In this document: one piece after another, positions 1 through 8,368 of the stretch | Position numbering within the stretch: position 1 is the stretch's first letter | Layout of the letters: every line of letters starts with the position of its first letter | Notes under the pieces: model-generated | What the model was told of the DNA's origin: nothing | The model's database searches: none | Seen by the model: only the letters and a program-made list of their open reading frames with translations | Translations under genes and position numbers: made by a program | Assembly (NCBI GenBank): GCA_023387735.1 | Contig: JAEWHP010000049.1 | Location: forward strand, 248,001 to 312,000 | Origin: Pseudomonadota bacterium | GTDB lineage: Bacteria > Pseudomonadota > Alphaproteobacteria > Rhizobiales > Xanthobacteraceae | Length of the DNA stretch: 64,000 nucleotides | Reading direction: 5' to 3'

Positions 1-619
1 GCGGGATCACGACGGAAGCAATTTCTGTTGTGATTTCAATGCGCCTGATACCATCAGCGCCCTTCCAGTACCAGCGTTTTCGATCAGTTTGCCGGGACGA
101 TGCCGGCACGCCTGTTCCGACCTGCCGGCGGCAGCCGGCCCAGGCAAAAAAGCTGCGGCCCCTCATCGATGCGTTTCCGCTTACGAACATGAAGGCGCCG
201 CGCGTTTGCCGGCAACATGATCGGTCGAGCGCCGCCAGCCTCGAACCGGTTTTCCGCGATGGAGCGAACGGCTTCGATCAAGCTTGCGGCGTGACCGCCA
301 GGCCAGTCCGGATTCCCGGGTCGGTTGAATCGGCTTCGATCCACTGTTGCTTGGCATCGCGCATTCTATTGCCGTTGTAGATCTGCCTGATGAAAGCAAC
401 ATCGTCTCCCGCACATGCCACCCCGTCACAACGAAGACGTCGCGGCTCTCACCGAAATTGAAGTTGTCGCGAATGACGACTCGAACGGCTGTAACGCTAA
501 CGCGGAATTAATCCGATCAGGACATAATGAAGACAGTTTTAGTCGGGTGCCGCGTAAAGGAGCCGTCGCAAGGCATCCAGCGATGGCTCCTTTTTTGTTC
601 ACCCATTGAGGTCAGTACA
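1..619. other. Gene-free or unassignable stretch
   Basis: I see no gene here that I can support. The open frames are short, overlap each other on both strands, lack a good ribosome binding site and encode low-complexity Arg/Pro/Ala-rich products typical of shadow frames in high-GC DNA. The one clear structure is a hairpin followed by a T run at 556-596. Whatever transcript that hairpin ends is not recognisable from sequence. Confidence 0.5.
556..596 (+). terminator. Rho-independent terminator-like hairpin
   Basis: A 14-base stem (AAAGGAGCCGTCGC pairing with GCGATGGCTCCTTT, one G-T wobble) encloses a 10-base loop and runs into TTTTTT. It lies 23 bases before the GTG start of the next gene, so it probably ends an upstream transcript or attenuates read-through. 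No protein gene that would need it is visible upstream. Confidence 0.7.
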
Positions 620-1306
620 GTGTCCCAGACATCGGAAACGCAGAGCCAAGCCGAACAACCCGAAGCCACGACAACACCTGCCAAGAAATCGAGCCGCAAA
701 TCGATCCTGGCGTTTGCGGTGGCCGCCATCGGAATCAACACGACTGCGGCCGTCTACACGATGTCGCCTTCCGATTTTGCCTTGCCGAGCATCGGCAATC
801 TGGCCGAACTGATTCCGCACCAGAGCCTGGCGGATCTGCTTCCACAAACGAAAGCTGCCGATCCGATACCGGATCCGGTGATCACTGCATTGAAGGATAT
901 TCAGACGGCCCAGCAGCAGCACATTGCCCTGCTGCAGGAGAGCAACGCCATCCTGCAGCGAAACACGGCGCAGCACCAGCAGGATTCGATCACGCTTGAA
1001 TCCCTGAGGCAGAGCGTCACGGATGACCAGGGCGACGTGAAGAAAATCTCTACCCAGATCGCGAATGAACATGAAGACGTCAAGAAGATCGCTACCCAGA
1101 TCACCAAGCTGACGTCGAAGATCGACTCGCTGCAGAGTTCGATAACCCCGGAATTCACTTCCTCGATTCAATCGGGGAACGCCCGTCACCGGCTATCGCC
1201 GGCCGCGCGCAAAAAGATTGCTCGGCAGCCCATACCCGAAGGGCCGATCTCGGTGGGAGGAGCGCCGCTGAATGCTCCGGCTACCGTGGCAACCCCACAA
1301 AGCTGA
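620..1306 (+). CDS. Single-pass membrane protein with coiled coil, function unknown
   Basis: A 228-residue protein of unknown function. I start it at a GTG (VSQTSETQSQ) with a TGAGG motif about 10 bases upstream. The frame stays open further upstream, but that extension crosses a terminator hairpin. The N-terminus is Gln/Glu/Thr/Lys-rich, and one hydrophobic segment at about residues 29-48 would anchor it in the inner membrane. Residues about 90-180 are rich in Gln, Asp and Lys with heptad-like spacing and predict a coiled coil; the tail is basic and proline-rich. The topology suggests a membrane-anchored, coiled-coil-containing envelope protein. A terminator follows directly, so it is probably monocistronic. 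No named family recognised. Confidence 0.75.
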   Translation: MSQTSETQSQAEQPEATTTPAKKSSRKSILAFAVAAIGINTTAAVYTMSPSDFALPSIGNLAELIPHQSLADLLPQTKAADPIPDPVITALKDIQTAQQQHIALLQESNAILQRNTAQHQQDSITLESLRQSVTDDQGDVKKISTQIANEHEDVKKIATQITKLTSKIDSLQSSITPEFTSSIQSGNARHRLSPAARKKIARQPIPEGPISVGGAPLNAPATVATPQS

Positions 1307-1328
1307 AGAACGAGAACAAGACAAGGAA

Positions 1329-1356
1329 GCGCGGGGTTCGACCCCGCGTTTTTCTT
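1329..1356 (+). terminator. Rho-independent terminator
   Basis: A perfect CGCGGGG/CCCCGCG stem with a TTCGA loop is followed by TTTTTCTTTT. It lies about 20 bases after the stop of the coiled-coil membrane protein and ends its transcript. Confidence 0.85.
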
Positions 1357-1565
1357 TTCACGATCGAAAGCATCTTTCGAATGCCTGTCGTGAACGGCGG
1401 GGAAAGGGCGGCTTGCCGCCCCTGCCCGGCGCGCCCGCCCCCTGCGCTACCATCCCTACTGGTCAGCGCCGCCGACAAATGAAATAGTCGCTCCCGTTCG
1501 CGCCCCCTTGCGCGAAACCCACCAAAATCCGGGACAAACCGGAGGAGCGAGAGGAAACCCCAGCT

Positions 1566-2345
1566 ATGCCCGATCGAATTCGTCTCGATGGCCGGGTGGC
1601 CGTCGTGACCGGCGCGGCCGGCGTCATCGGCACCGCGACCATCGGCCTGCTGGCCGAGCGCGGCGCCCGCATCGTCGCCGTCGACCGCCGGGAGCAGGAC
1701 CTTGCTGCCGCCATCAAGGATCTGCCGGCCTCGGCAGAGGCGCTCGCGGTCGCGGCCGACGTCACGCAGGAGGACGAGGTCGCCGAATACGTCCGCGCCG
1801 CCGTCGACAGGTTCGGCACCATCGACGCCTTCTACAACAACGCCGGCATCGAGGGCGACATCAAGCCGATCCCGCAATATTCGCTGGAGAGCTTTCGGCG
1901 CGTGCTCGATGTCAACGTGGTCGGCGTCTTTCTCGGCATGAAGCACGTGCTGCCGGTGATGCTCAAGCAGAACAGGGGCAGCATCATCAACACCGCCTCG
2001 ATCGCCGGCTTGATGGGATCGCCGATGATCGCCGTCTACAGCGCCAGCAAGCACGCCGTGATCGGCCTCACCAAGAGCGCAGCCTGGGAATGCACCGGCA
2101 CCGGCGTGCGGGTCAATTGCGTCTGCCCCGGACTGATCGACAGCCGGATGCTGAGCACGATCCTGCAGGGCAGAAATCCCGGCAACGAGCCGCCTCCGAA
2201 CGAGAAGATCGTCGATCGCATTCCCGCGCGCCGCCTCGGACAGGCGTCCGAAGTCGCCTCCATCGTGGCGTTCCTGGCCTCCGACGAGGCCAGCTACGTC
2301 TCCGGCTCCGCCTACACCGTCGACGGCGGCCGAACCGCGGCTTAG
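1566..2345 (+). CDS. SDR-family NAD(P)-dependent oxidoreductase
   Basis: A 259-residue classical short-chain dehydrogenase/reductase, soluble, with a Rossmann fold. The cofactor glycine motif TGAAGVIG is at residues 15-22, NNAG at 91-94, and the catalytic Ser145, Tyr158 and Lys162 (YSASK) are all present. Asp40 after the second beta strand (VAVDRR) points to NAD rather than NADP preference. The C-terminal SAYTVDGG motif is typical. The glycine motif is slightly unusual (GAAGVIG where GxxxGIG is common). The substrate cannot be told from sequence. A palindromic repeat separates it from a downstream esterase gene, so a shared operon is possible but unproven. Confidence 0.93.
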   Translation: MPDRIRLDGRVAVVTGAAGVIGTATIGLLAERGARIVAVDRREQDLAAAIKDLPASAEALAVAADVTQEDEVAEYVRAAVDRFGTIDAFYNNAGIEGDIKPIPQYSLESFRRVLDVNVVGVFLGMKHVLPVMLKQNRGSIINTASIAGLMGSPMIAVYSASKHAVIGLTKSAAWECTGTGVRVNCVCPGLIDSRMLSTILQGRNPGNEPPPNEKIVDRIPARRLGQASEVASIVAFLASDEASYVSGSAYTVDGGRTAA

Positions 2346-2356
2346 CCTAATCCCCC

Positions 2357-2436
2357 GTCATTCCGGGGCGATGCGAAGCATCGAACCCGGAATCTCGAGA
2401 TTCCGGGTCTGGTCCTCCGGACCATCCCGGAATGAC
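2357..2436. repeat. 80-bp palindromic intergenic repeat, copy 1
   Basis: An 80-base element bounded by GTCATTCCGG and CCGGAATGAC. It contains nested inverted repeats: GATGC/GCATC, CCCGGAATCT/AGATTCCGGG around CTCGAG, and GGTCC/GGACC. A near-identical element of the same length lies at 43645-43724. The structure is REP-like and transcription would form a multi-stem RNA. It separates the SDR and esterase genes. Confidence 0.9.
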
Positions 2437-2463
2437 GAAACTCAGAAACAGAGGCCCTGTACC

Positions 2464-3411
2464 ATGCCCGTCACCCTCGATCCCGATGCCGGTGCCATCT
2501 ACCAGGCTTTCCAGGATGCGGGCCGTCCCGCCTATGAGACGCTGCCCCCCTCGGAAGCGCGCGAATATTATCGGGCCGCCCGCCCCGTCGTTAATCCTGA
2601 CCCGCCGGCGCTCGAATCCAGCAAGCCGCTGTCGATCCCCGCGCCGCACGGCGCGATCCCGGCCCGCATCTACACGCCGAAGACGCTGCGCAAGAACAAC
2701 GGCCTCGCGCCGTGCCTGGTGTTCTTTCACGGCGGCGGCTGGGTGATCGGCGACCTCGATACCCATGAAGTGGTCTGCCAGAAGCTCGCCCATGAAGGCG
2801 AGTTGATCGTGATCTCGGTCGATTACCGCCTGGCGCCCGAGCACAAATTCCCGGCCGCCGCCGACGACGCCATCACCGCGACCAAATGGGTTGCGGCGCA
2901 TGCCGAAAAGCTCGGCGTCGATGCAACGCAGTTGCTCGTCGGCGGCGACAGCGCCGGCGGCAATCTCGCCGCCGTCGTGGCGCTGGCCGCGCGCGACGGC
3001 GACGGCCCGAAGCTCGCCGGCCAGGTGCTGGTCTATCCCGCGACCGACTTTGCGATGAAGCATCCCTCGCACAGCGAGCCCGAGACCAGCATTCTTCTCA
3101 CCCATTCCGTCATCAAGTGGTTCTGCAACCATTACCTCAACGGCACGGCCGACATCGACCACTGGAAGGCGTCGCCCGCGCGCGCGACGACGCTCGCGGG
3201 CCTGCCGCCGGCCTATGTGCTGACTGCCGGGGCGGATCCCCTGCGCGACGAGGGCGCCGAATACGCCGCGCGGCTGAAGGAAGCCGGCGTGCCCATGACC
3301 TATCGGCACTTTCCCGGCCAGTTCCACGGCTTCTTCACCATGGGCAAGCTGCTGCAGCAGGCCAACGTCGCCGTCAGCGAAATCGCCAGTTGGATGAAGG
3401 CGTTGAAATAG
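2464..3411 (+). CDS. Alpha/beta-hydrolase of the hormone-sensitive lipase type (family IV esterase)
   Basis: A 315-residue carboxylester hydrolase. The family-IV oxyanion-hole motif HGGGW lies at residues 89-93. The nucleophile Ser163 sits in GDSAGG, and Asp258 (ADPLRDE) and His288 (FHGF) complete the catalytic triad. No signal peptide, so it is probably cytoplasmic. I start at the ATG giving MPVTLDPD, because the longer frame would translate the palindromic repeat. It likely acts on short-chain acyl esters; the natural substrate is unknown. The next gene, an ion transporter, starts about 50 bases downstream on the same strand but has no obvious functional link. Confidence 0.93.
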   Translation: MPVTLDPDAGAIYQAFQDAGRPAYETLPPSEAREYYRAARPVVNPDPPALESSKPLSIPAPHGAIPARIYTPKTLRKNNGLAPCLVFFHGGGWVIGDLDTHEVVCQKLAHEGELIVISVDYRLAPEHKFPAAADDAITATKWVAAHAEKLGVDATQLLVGGDSAGGNLAAVVALAARDGDGPKLAGQVLVYPATDFAMKHPSHSEPETSILLTHSVIKWFCNHYLNGTADIDHWKASPARATTLAGLPPAYVLTAGADPLRDEGAEYAARLKEAGVPMTYRHFPGQFHGFFTMGKLLQQANVAVSEIASWMKALK

Positions 3412-3463
3412 CCGCGTGCGGCCTGCATTCTCCCGGCAACGAACTCATCGTTGAGGAAATCCC

Positions 3464-4921
3464 TTGATCGAATCCAAGTCGCCCGTGTCTCCGCTGTCCC
3501 GCCACGATCGCAAATGCCGTGCTCTCAGCGTTCTTGCAGCCTTCGCGCTTGCGACGGCGCTTCCGTCCGAAGCATGGGCCGCCGAAGTGGACGGGGCGAA
3601 GCTTGGGCTGGCATGGGGACTGCCGTTCGTCGGCATCCTGCTTTCGATTGCATTGTTCCCGCTCTTCGCACCCCACTTCTGGGAACATCACCATGGCAAG
3701 ATCGCGTTCGTCTGGGCGGCGCTCGCAATGGTACCAGCGGCGTTTCTGGTGGGATTGACGGGTACCATACATGCGCTCGTTCACACTGCGCTACTGGAGT
3801 ACATCCCCTTCATCCTGCTGCTGCTGGCGCTGTTCACGGTTGCCAGCGGCATCGTGGTGTCGGGCAATCTGCGTGGCGCGCCGATTACGAATACGGTGCT
3901 GCTCGGCATCGGAACTATTCTCGCCAGCCTGATCGGGACCACCGGCGCCTCGATGGTGATGATACGCCCGGTGCTTCGCGCCAATGACGACCGAAAGCAC
4001 AACGTGCATGTCGTCGTGTTCTTCATCTTCCTGGTCTCGAATATCGGCGGCTCGCTCACGCCGCTCGGCGACCCGCCCTTGTTCCTCGGCTTCCTCAAGG
4101 GCGTCGATTTCTTCTGGACGACGCAGCATCTGTTTCCCGAGACGCTGTTCACGGCCGGTATCGTGCTGACGGCATTCTTCGTATTGGACACGATCGTCTA
4201 CCGGCGCGAGGGACACACGCCCGCCGATCCCACACCGGACCGGCCCATTCGCGTCACCGGCGGCATCAACATGCTGCTGGGCGGCGTGATCATCGCCGCC
4301 ATCCTGCTCAGCGCTAAGCTGCAGCTTGGCACGTTCACCGTTCTGGGCACCGAACTTGCCGTTCAGAATGTACTTCGCGACGCCGTCATGGTCGTGGTCA
4401 CGCTGGTGTCCTTTTTCACCACGCCGAGGCGAAGTCATCTCGCAAATGGATTTTCGTGGTCGCCCATCATCGAGGTTGCCGCGCTGTTTGCCGGCATCTT
4501 CGTCACGATCATTCCGGTGCTGGCGATGCTGCGCGCCGGCAGCGCCGGCGCCTTCGCACCGCTGGTGGCCATGGTGACGAATGCGGATGGCAGCGCCAAC
4601 AACGCGGCCTATTTCTGGCTGACCGGCGGGCTGTCATCCTTCCTGGACAACGCGCCGACCTATCTCGTGTTCTTCGAACTGGCCGGCGGACGCGCCGAAG
4701 TGCTGATGCGGGAGGGCGCATTGACGCTCGCCGCGATCTCGGCGGGCGCGGTATTCATGGGAGCGAACACCTATATCGGCAACGCCCCGAACTTCATGGT
4801 CTATGCCATCGCCCGGCAGCAGGGCGTCAAGATGCCGAGCTTCTTTGGCTACATGCTCTGGTCCGGGTGCGTCTTGCTGCCGGTGTTCGCGCTGGTCACC
4901 GTGATCTTCTTCCGCGCCTGA
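3464..4921 (+). CDS. Sodium/proton antiporter or citrate-type ion transporter (CitMHS_2-like)
   Basis: A 485-residue polytopic inner-membrane transporter. A hydrophobic N-terminal segment ending AWAAEVD at about residues 22-46 resembles a signal peptide or first membrane helix. About eleven further hydrophobic helices follow. Diagnostic segments include NIGGSLTPLGDPPLFLGF near residue 195 and SSFLDNAPTYLVFFEL near residue 390. Pseudo-repeated loops of this kind are characteristic of the ion transporter superfamily holding NhaD, ArsB and citrate carriers. Family members are usually annotated as sodium:proton antiporters. Which ion is moved cannot be read from the sequence. Confidence 0.85.
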   Translation: MIESKSPVSPLSRHDRKCRALSVLAAFALATALPSEAWAAEVDGAKLGLAWGLPFVGILLSIALFPLFAPHFWEHHHGKIAFVWAALAMVPAAFLVGLTGTIHALVHTALLEYIPFILLLLALFTVASGIVVSGNLRGAPITNTVLLGIGTILASLIGTTGASMVMIRPVLRANDDRKHNVHVVVFFIFLVSNIGGSLTPLGDPPLFLGFLKGVDFFWTTQHLFPETLFTAGIVLTAFFVLDTIVYRREGHTPADPTPDRPIRVTGGINMLLGGVIIAAILLSAKLQLGTFTVLGTELAVQNVLRDAVMVVVTLVSFFTTPRRSHLANGFSWSPIIEVAALFAGIFVTIIPVLAMLRAGSAGAFAPLVAMVTNADGSANNAAYFWLTGGLSSFLDNAPTYLVFFELAGGRAEVLMREGALTLAAISAGAVFMGANTYIGNAPNFMVYAIARQQGVKMPSFFGYMLWSGCVLLPVFALVTVIFFRA

Positions 4922-4954
4922 TCGTCCACGACCATCGAACGCGCGTGCCTCTCT

Positions 4955-5449
4955 TTACACCGCGGCGCGCGCCTTCTTCGTCTTCGACTTGTCTGCCGCA
5001 GCTGGCGTAACGATCCTGTCGCGCAGTTCGCCGCAGATCTTGCTGACCTCCGACGTCATTTTCGAGCAGCTTTCGATCTCGATAAAGACGCGCTTGGCTT
5101 CTTCGCGATAACGGTTCGCGGTGTCCTTCAGCTCGTCGGTGACGCGAAGCACATCGCGGCTCATCGCCTCGCATTGCTTGACGCGCTCGACCAGTTCCGC
5201 GCCGAGCGCTTCGATGTCCTTTGCCGCAGCCTCATATTCACGGACGACGGCTTCCGCCGACAGCCTTCCGATCTCCGTGGCGCCGTCGCGATGTTCGACA
5301 TAATCGGGCATCGTGATCGCGGGCGCCGCCACCATCGGCGTCACGAAATCGATGGGAGCCGGCTGCCGCGGCTGCTGGCTGTTGTGAACCTCGGCCTGGA
5401 TTTCACGTTCGATGTTCGTCAGCACCTGACTGATCGTTGACTGCACCAT
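4955..5449 (-). CDS. Coiled-coil protein of unknown function
   Basis: A 164-residue soluble protein. I start it at the ATG giving MVQSTISQVL; an in-frame upstream start exists but crosses the gap to the neighbouring gene. Residues about 70-150 are strongly helical, alternating Glu/Lys/Arg with hydrophobic positions (for example REEAKRVFIEIESC), consistent with a coiled coil that may oligomerise. The C-terminus is Lys/Ala-rich (KSKTKKARAAV). It sits tail-to-tail with the ion transporter and shares no operon partner. Proteins of this type are common and unnamed in Bradyrhizobium. No function can be assigned. Confidence 0.75.
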   Translation of the reverse strand: MVQSTISQVLTNIEREIQAEVHNSQQPRQPAPIDFVTPMVAAPAITMPDYVEHRDGATEIGRLSAEAVVREYEAAAKDIEALGAELVERVKQCEAMSRDVLRVTDELKDTANRYREEAKRVFIEIESCSKMTSEVSKICGELRDRIVTPAAADKSKTKKARAAV

Positions 5450-5591
5450 GACTGTCGCTTTCTCGCTTGAAATTGGGTTTCCGCTGCGGCGGACTTTGCT
5501 GAGCCTCGAGCGCCCGCACAACCGGACTCGCGCGTTAAGCTTGCCCGTTAAGCTTGATACCCGCGCTGCAGGTTAATTCCGGAACCGGTAA

Positions 5592-6530
5592 TCAGGCCGA
5601 CCGGGCGGCCCGGCGCAGCGATTGCGGCGGCTGGCCGAAGGCGCGGATGAAGGCGCGGCGCATCCGCTCCGGATCGCGAAAACCGGTGGCTTCGGCGACG
5701 CGCTCGATCGCCTCGCTGGAAGATTGCACGCGCTGCCGCGCGACCTCGATGCGCAAACGCTCCACCGCCTTGGACGGTGTCGTGCCGGTCTCGGCCATGA
5801 AGGCGCGGGTGAAATGCCGCGAGCTCATGCCGGCCTGCTCGGCGAGATCCTCCACCGTCAGCGGCGCATCGAGATGCTCGCGCGCCCACGCCAGCAGCGG
5901 CCCGAACCGGCCGTTCGGCGCCTTCAATTCCAGCAGCGAGGAGAATTGCGACTGGCCGCCGCTGCGGCGGTGGTAGAGCACGAGTTGCCGGGCGGTTTGC
6001 TGCGCGATCTCGTCGCCGTAGTCCTGCGCGATCATCGCCAGCGACAGGTCGATGCCGGCCGATATCCCGGCCGAGGTCCAGACATCGCCGTCGCGCACGA
6101 AGATGCGGTCGGGCTCGAGCTTCACCTGCGGATAGGTTTTCAGAAAGTGCCGTGTGCGCTGCCAGTGCGTGGTGGCGCGGCGGCCGTCGAGCAGGCCGGC
6201 CTCCGCGAGCACATAGGCACCGGAACAGACGCTGGCGATGCGGACGCCACGTTTCGCCATGGCGCGCACGAAGTTGAGCGTCTTCGCGCAGGCCGCCGCC
6301 TGCCGAACGCCCTCGCCGCCCGCGATGATCAGCGTGGTGATCGCGCCCGACGACTTCAAACCGCTCGCGACCATCTCGACGCCCGACGACGAACGCACCG
6401 GTCCCGGCGTCACGGCGAGCACCCTGATCGAGGGCGCGGCATCGGCAAAGCGCGCCGCGATCTCGAAGGCCGAAATGGGGCCTGCGGCATCGAGCAACTG
6501 GAAATCCGGAAACACGAGAACGCCGATCAT
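5592..6530 (-). CDS. GlxA-family transcriptional regulator (DJ-1/PfpI domain plus AraC HTH)
   Basis: A 312-residue regulator with two domains. An N-terminal DJ-1/PfpI-like domain (about 1-170) contains a nucleophile-elbow cysteine at 102 (SVCSGAYVL). The C-terminal AraC/XylS helix-turn-helix (about 210-305) includes VEDLAEQAGMSSRHFTRAF and ERVAEATGFRDPERMRRAF. The start is the ATG giving MIGVLVFPDF. The gene is divergent from a stand-alone DJ-1/PfpI enzyme gene across a 127-base gap, so it very probably controls that neighbour and perhaps itself. In GlxA-like regulators the DJ-1 domain is thought to sense a small ligand; the ligand here is unknown. Confidence 0.9.
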   Translation of the reverse strand: MIGVLVFPDFQLLDAAGPISAFEIAARFADAAPSIRVLAVTPGPVRSSSGVEMVASGLKSSGAITTLIIAGGEGVRQAAACAKTLNFVRAMAKRGVRIASVCSGAYVLAEAGLLDGRRATTHWQRTRHFLKTYPQVKLEPDRIFVRDGDVWTSAGISAGIDLSLAMIAQDYGDEIAQQTARQLVLYHRRSGGQSQFSSLLELKAPNGRFGPLLAWAREHLDAPLTVEDLAEQAGMSSRHFTRAFMAETGTTPSKAVERLRIEVARQRVQSSSEAIERVAEATGFRDPERMRRAFIRAFGQPPQSLRRAARSA

Positions 6531-6657
6531 GCTGCAGACCCGCTTTGACTGGATGTCCCAAAATGAGGGAAATATGCCATTTCTGACGAGAGGCCACCAT
6601 GCAAGGATGCGTCCCGTCAAGGCAAAATTTTGCAAGGCAAGTTTTGAAAGGATCACG

Positions 6658-7362
6658 ATGTCTGCGCCGTCAGAGACGCCCACGCCGCTTCAGATCGGTC
6701 TCGTGTTGTTCCCGCGCGTCACCCAGCTCGACTTCACCGGCCCGTTGCAGGTGTTCTCCAGCCTGCCCGGCGCGAAGGTGCACCTGATCTGGAAGCGGAT
6801 CGAGCCGGTCACCAGCGACAGCGTGCTGGTGCTGACGCCGACCACGACCTTTGCTGATTGCCCGCAGCTCGACGTCATCTGCGTGCCCGGCGGCTTCGGC
6901 ACCGACGACATGATCAACGACGAGGAGATGCTGGCGTTCCTGCGCAAGCAGGCGCCCGGCGCAAAGTACATCACTTCGGTCTGCACGGGATCGCTGGTGC
7001 TGGGCGCCGCCGGCCTGCTGAAAGGTTATCGCGCGGCGACGCATTGGACGGCGATGGATTTCCTCGGCGCGTTCGGTGCGATCCCGACTAAAACGCGGGT
7101 CTGCGTCGACCGCAACCGCGTCACCGGCGGCGGCGTCACCGCAGGCATCGATTTTGCGCTGACGCTGGTAGCGCTGCTGCACGACCAAAAAACCGCCGAG
7201 GCGATCCAGCTCCGGCTAGAATACAACCCGGCGCCGCCGTTCAATTCCGGTTCGCCCGATACGGCTCCGCCGGAAGTGCTCGCGATCATGAAGGACAGGA
7301 TTGCAGCAGCACAGGTGCGCCGCACCGAAATGATCAACCGCGCCGCCGCGCGGCTGGGGTGA
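6658..7362 (+). CDS. DJ-1/PfpI-family protein, isonitrile hydratase-like
   Basis: A 234-residue single-domain DJ-1/PfpI protein. The nucleophile cysteine is C109 in SVCTGSLVLG, preceded by the VPGGFG loop near residue 76. Asp25 (QLDFTGP) occupies the position of the acidic residue of Pseudomonas InhA isonitrile hydratase, which adds water to isonitriles to give N-formamides. That activity is an analogy, not shown. The ATG start follows a GAAAGGATC ribosome site. It is transcribed divergently from a GlxA regulator that carries a homologous DJ-1 domain, and a terminator follows the gene. Confidence 0.88.
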   Translation: MSAPSETPTPLQIGLVLFPRVTQLDFTGPLQVFSSLPGAKVHLIWKRIEPVTSDSVLVLTPTTTFADCPQLDVICVPGGFGTDDMINDEEMLAFLRKQAPGAKYITSVCTGSLVLGAAGLLKGYRAATHWTAMDFLGAFGAIPTKTRVCVDRNRVTGGGVTAGIDFALTLVALLHDQKTAEAIQLRLEYNPAPPFNSGSPDTAPPEVLAIMKDRIAAAQVRRTEMINRAAARLG

Positions 7363-7397
7363 CGTCCGCGTCCGGGACGCGCAATCAGCAGAAAGAA

Positions 7398-7427
7398 AAA
7401 GGCCGCCTGGTTTCCCAGACGGCCTTT
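7398..7427 (+). terminator. Rho-independent terminator after the DJ-1 gene
   Basis: AAAGGCCG pairs with CGGCCTTT, with a further partly paired CCTGG/CCAGA inner stem. It lies about 35 bases after the stop codon. The T run is short (TTT), so strength is uncertain. Confidence 0.7.
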
Positions 7428-7701
7428 CCTGTCTTACGACAGCACCACATTGGCGGGCGATTTCAGGACCTCATTGCCGGGGGCCTATGTCCCAGTGGGC
7501 AGTCGCGAACTGGAGCCCGACACCGACGCGATGGTTTCCCATCTCCGTAAGATGTCCCCATTGAGCCGCAGCGACGCGGAACGGGCAAGGCCACGACAGC
7601 GCATGTCCCCGCTGATCCCGCTATTCACAGGAAGATGATGTGGATTGCCGGACCGCGGACGCGAGTCGGCGGCATCCCGCCCTTGCGGCGATGGCGCGAT
7701 C

Positions 7702-8112
7702 TCAGTTTCCGGGCGTCCAGGGCTGGTAGTCGCCGGTGGCCTTCGGGCGGCGGCCGCTGGCCAGCGTCGAGCCGGACGGCCGATAGGCCGCCGGCGTGCC
7801 GGTCATGTTCGGAACGTGCGGCTTTTCCCACTCACGCGGCGTGTAGCTCTCTTCGGTCGGGGCGACATCGACGGTGTGATGCAGCCAGCCGTGCCAGGAG
7901 GGCGGCACCCGCGTCGCCTCGGCGTAGCCGTTGTAGATCACCCAGCGCCGCTCGAAGCCCAGCGTCGGATCGATCTGGCGGCCCTTGGTGCGATAGTAGC
8001 GGTTGCCCTGCTCGTCCTCGCCGACCAGTTCGCCGAATCGCCACGTCCACAATTGCGTGCCGAAGGTCTGGCCGCTCCACCAGGTGAAAAACTTGAGCAG
8101 AAACTGCTTCAT
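7702..8112 (-). CDS. NADH:ubiquinone oxidoreductase accessory subunit NDUFA12 family (B17.2-like)
   Basis: A 136-residue soluble protein of the NDUFA12 family, an accessory subunit found in mitochondrial and alphaproteobacterial complex I, where it sits near the peripheral arm. I start at MKQFLLKFF, the position at which family homology begins; upstream in-frame sequence is not conserved in character. Family features include WWSGQTFGTQLWTW near the N-terminus, the GRRYY-like NRYYRTKGR stretch, FERRWVIYNGYAEA, and the WHGWLHHTVD segment. The C-terminus has the usual YRPSG and YQPWTP motifs. It lies away from the nuo operon, which is normal for this gene. About 275 bases upstream of its C-terminal end (7427-7701) hold no supportable gene. 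Confidence 0.93.
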   Translation of the reverse strand: MKQFLLKFFTWWSGQTFGTQLWTWRFGELVGEDEQGNRYYRTKGRQIDPTLGFERRWVIYNGYAEATRVPPSWHGWLHHTVDVAPTEESYTPREWEKPHVPNMTGTPAAYRPSGSTLASGRRPKATGDYQPWTPGN

Positions 8113-8313
8113 AGGGCTCGGCCGGTTCGAGAATGCGTGTTGTCCTGATGCCATCGGCGGGCCTGATTGTCCAGACCGGGGCAGATTTCCCCAGCCAGGC
8201 GCGTCGAGGTCCGATTTCGACAGCCCGCCGCCGCGGAACCAACGCATTCTGTTCATCTCGCATACAGTTCCCGCTCGGCAGGATCGGTTCGCGCACGATC
8301 GGTGCGTGGGCTC

Positions 8314-8338
8314 GGAACCTCCCCCTCCGCAGGGGGTT
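8314..8338 (+). promoter_or_regulatory. Candidate EcfG-type (general stress) promoter
   Basis: GGAAC, 16 bases, then GGTT, ending about 30 bases before the start of the BA14K protein gene. The alphaproteobacterial sigma-EcfG consensus is GGAAC-N16/17-CGTT; the first base of the -10 element differs here. Position and spacing fit a real promoter. Confidence 0.45.
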
Positions 8339-8368
8339 AGGACCTATATCCCGCAGATGGAGCCAATG

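Noticed and set aside
1..526. Several short overlapping open frames at the left end
   Set aside because: No ribosome sites, no family resemblance and conflicting frames on both strands.
7427..7701. Short open frames between the DJ-1 terminator and the NDUFA12 gene
   Set aside because: Low-complexity translations without a start signal. I see nothing functional there.
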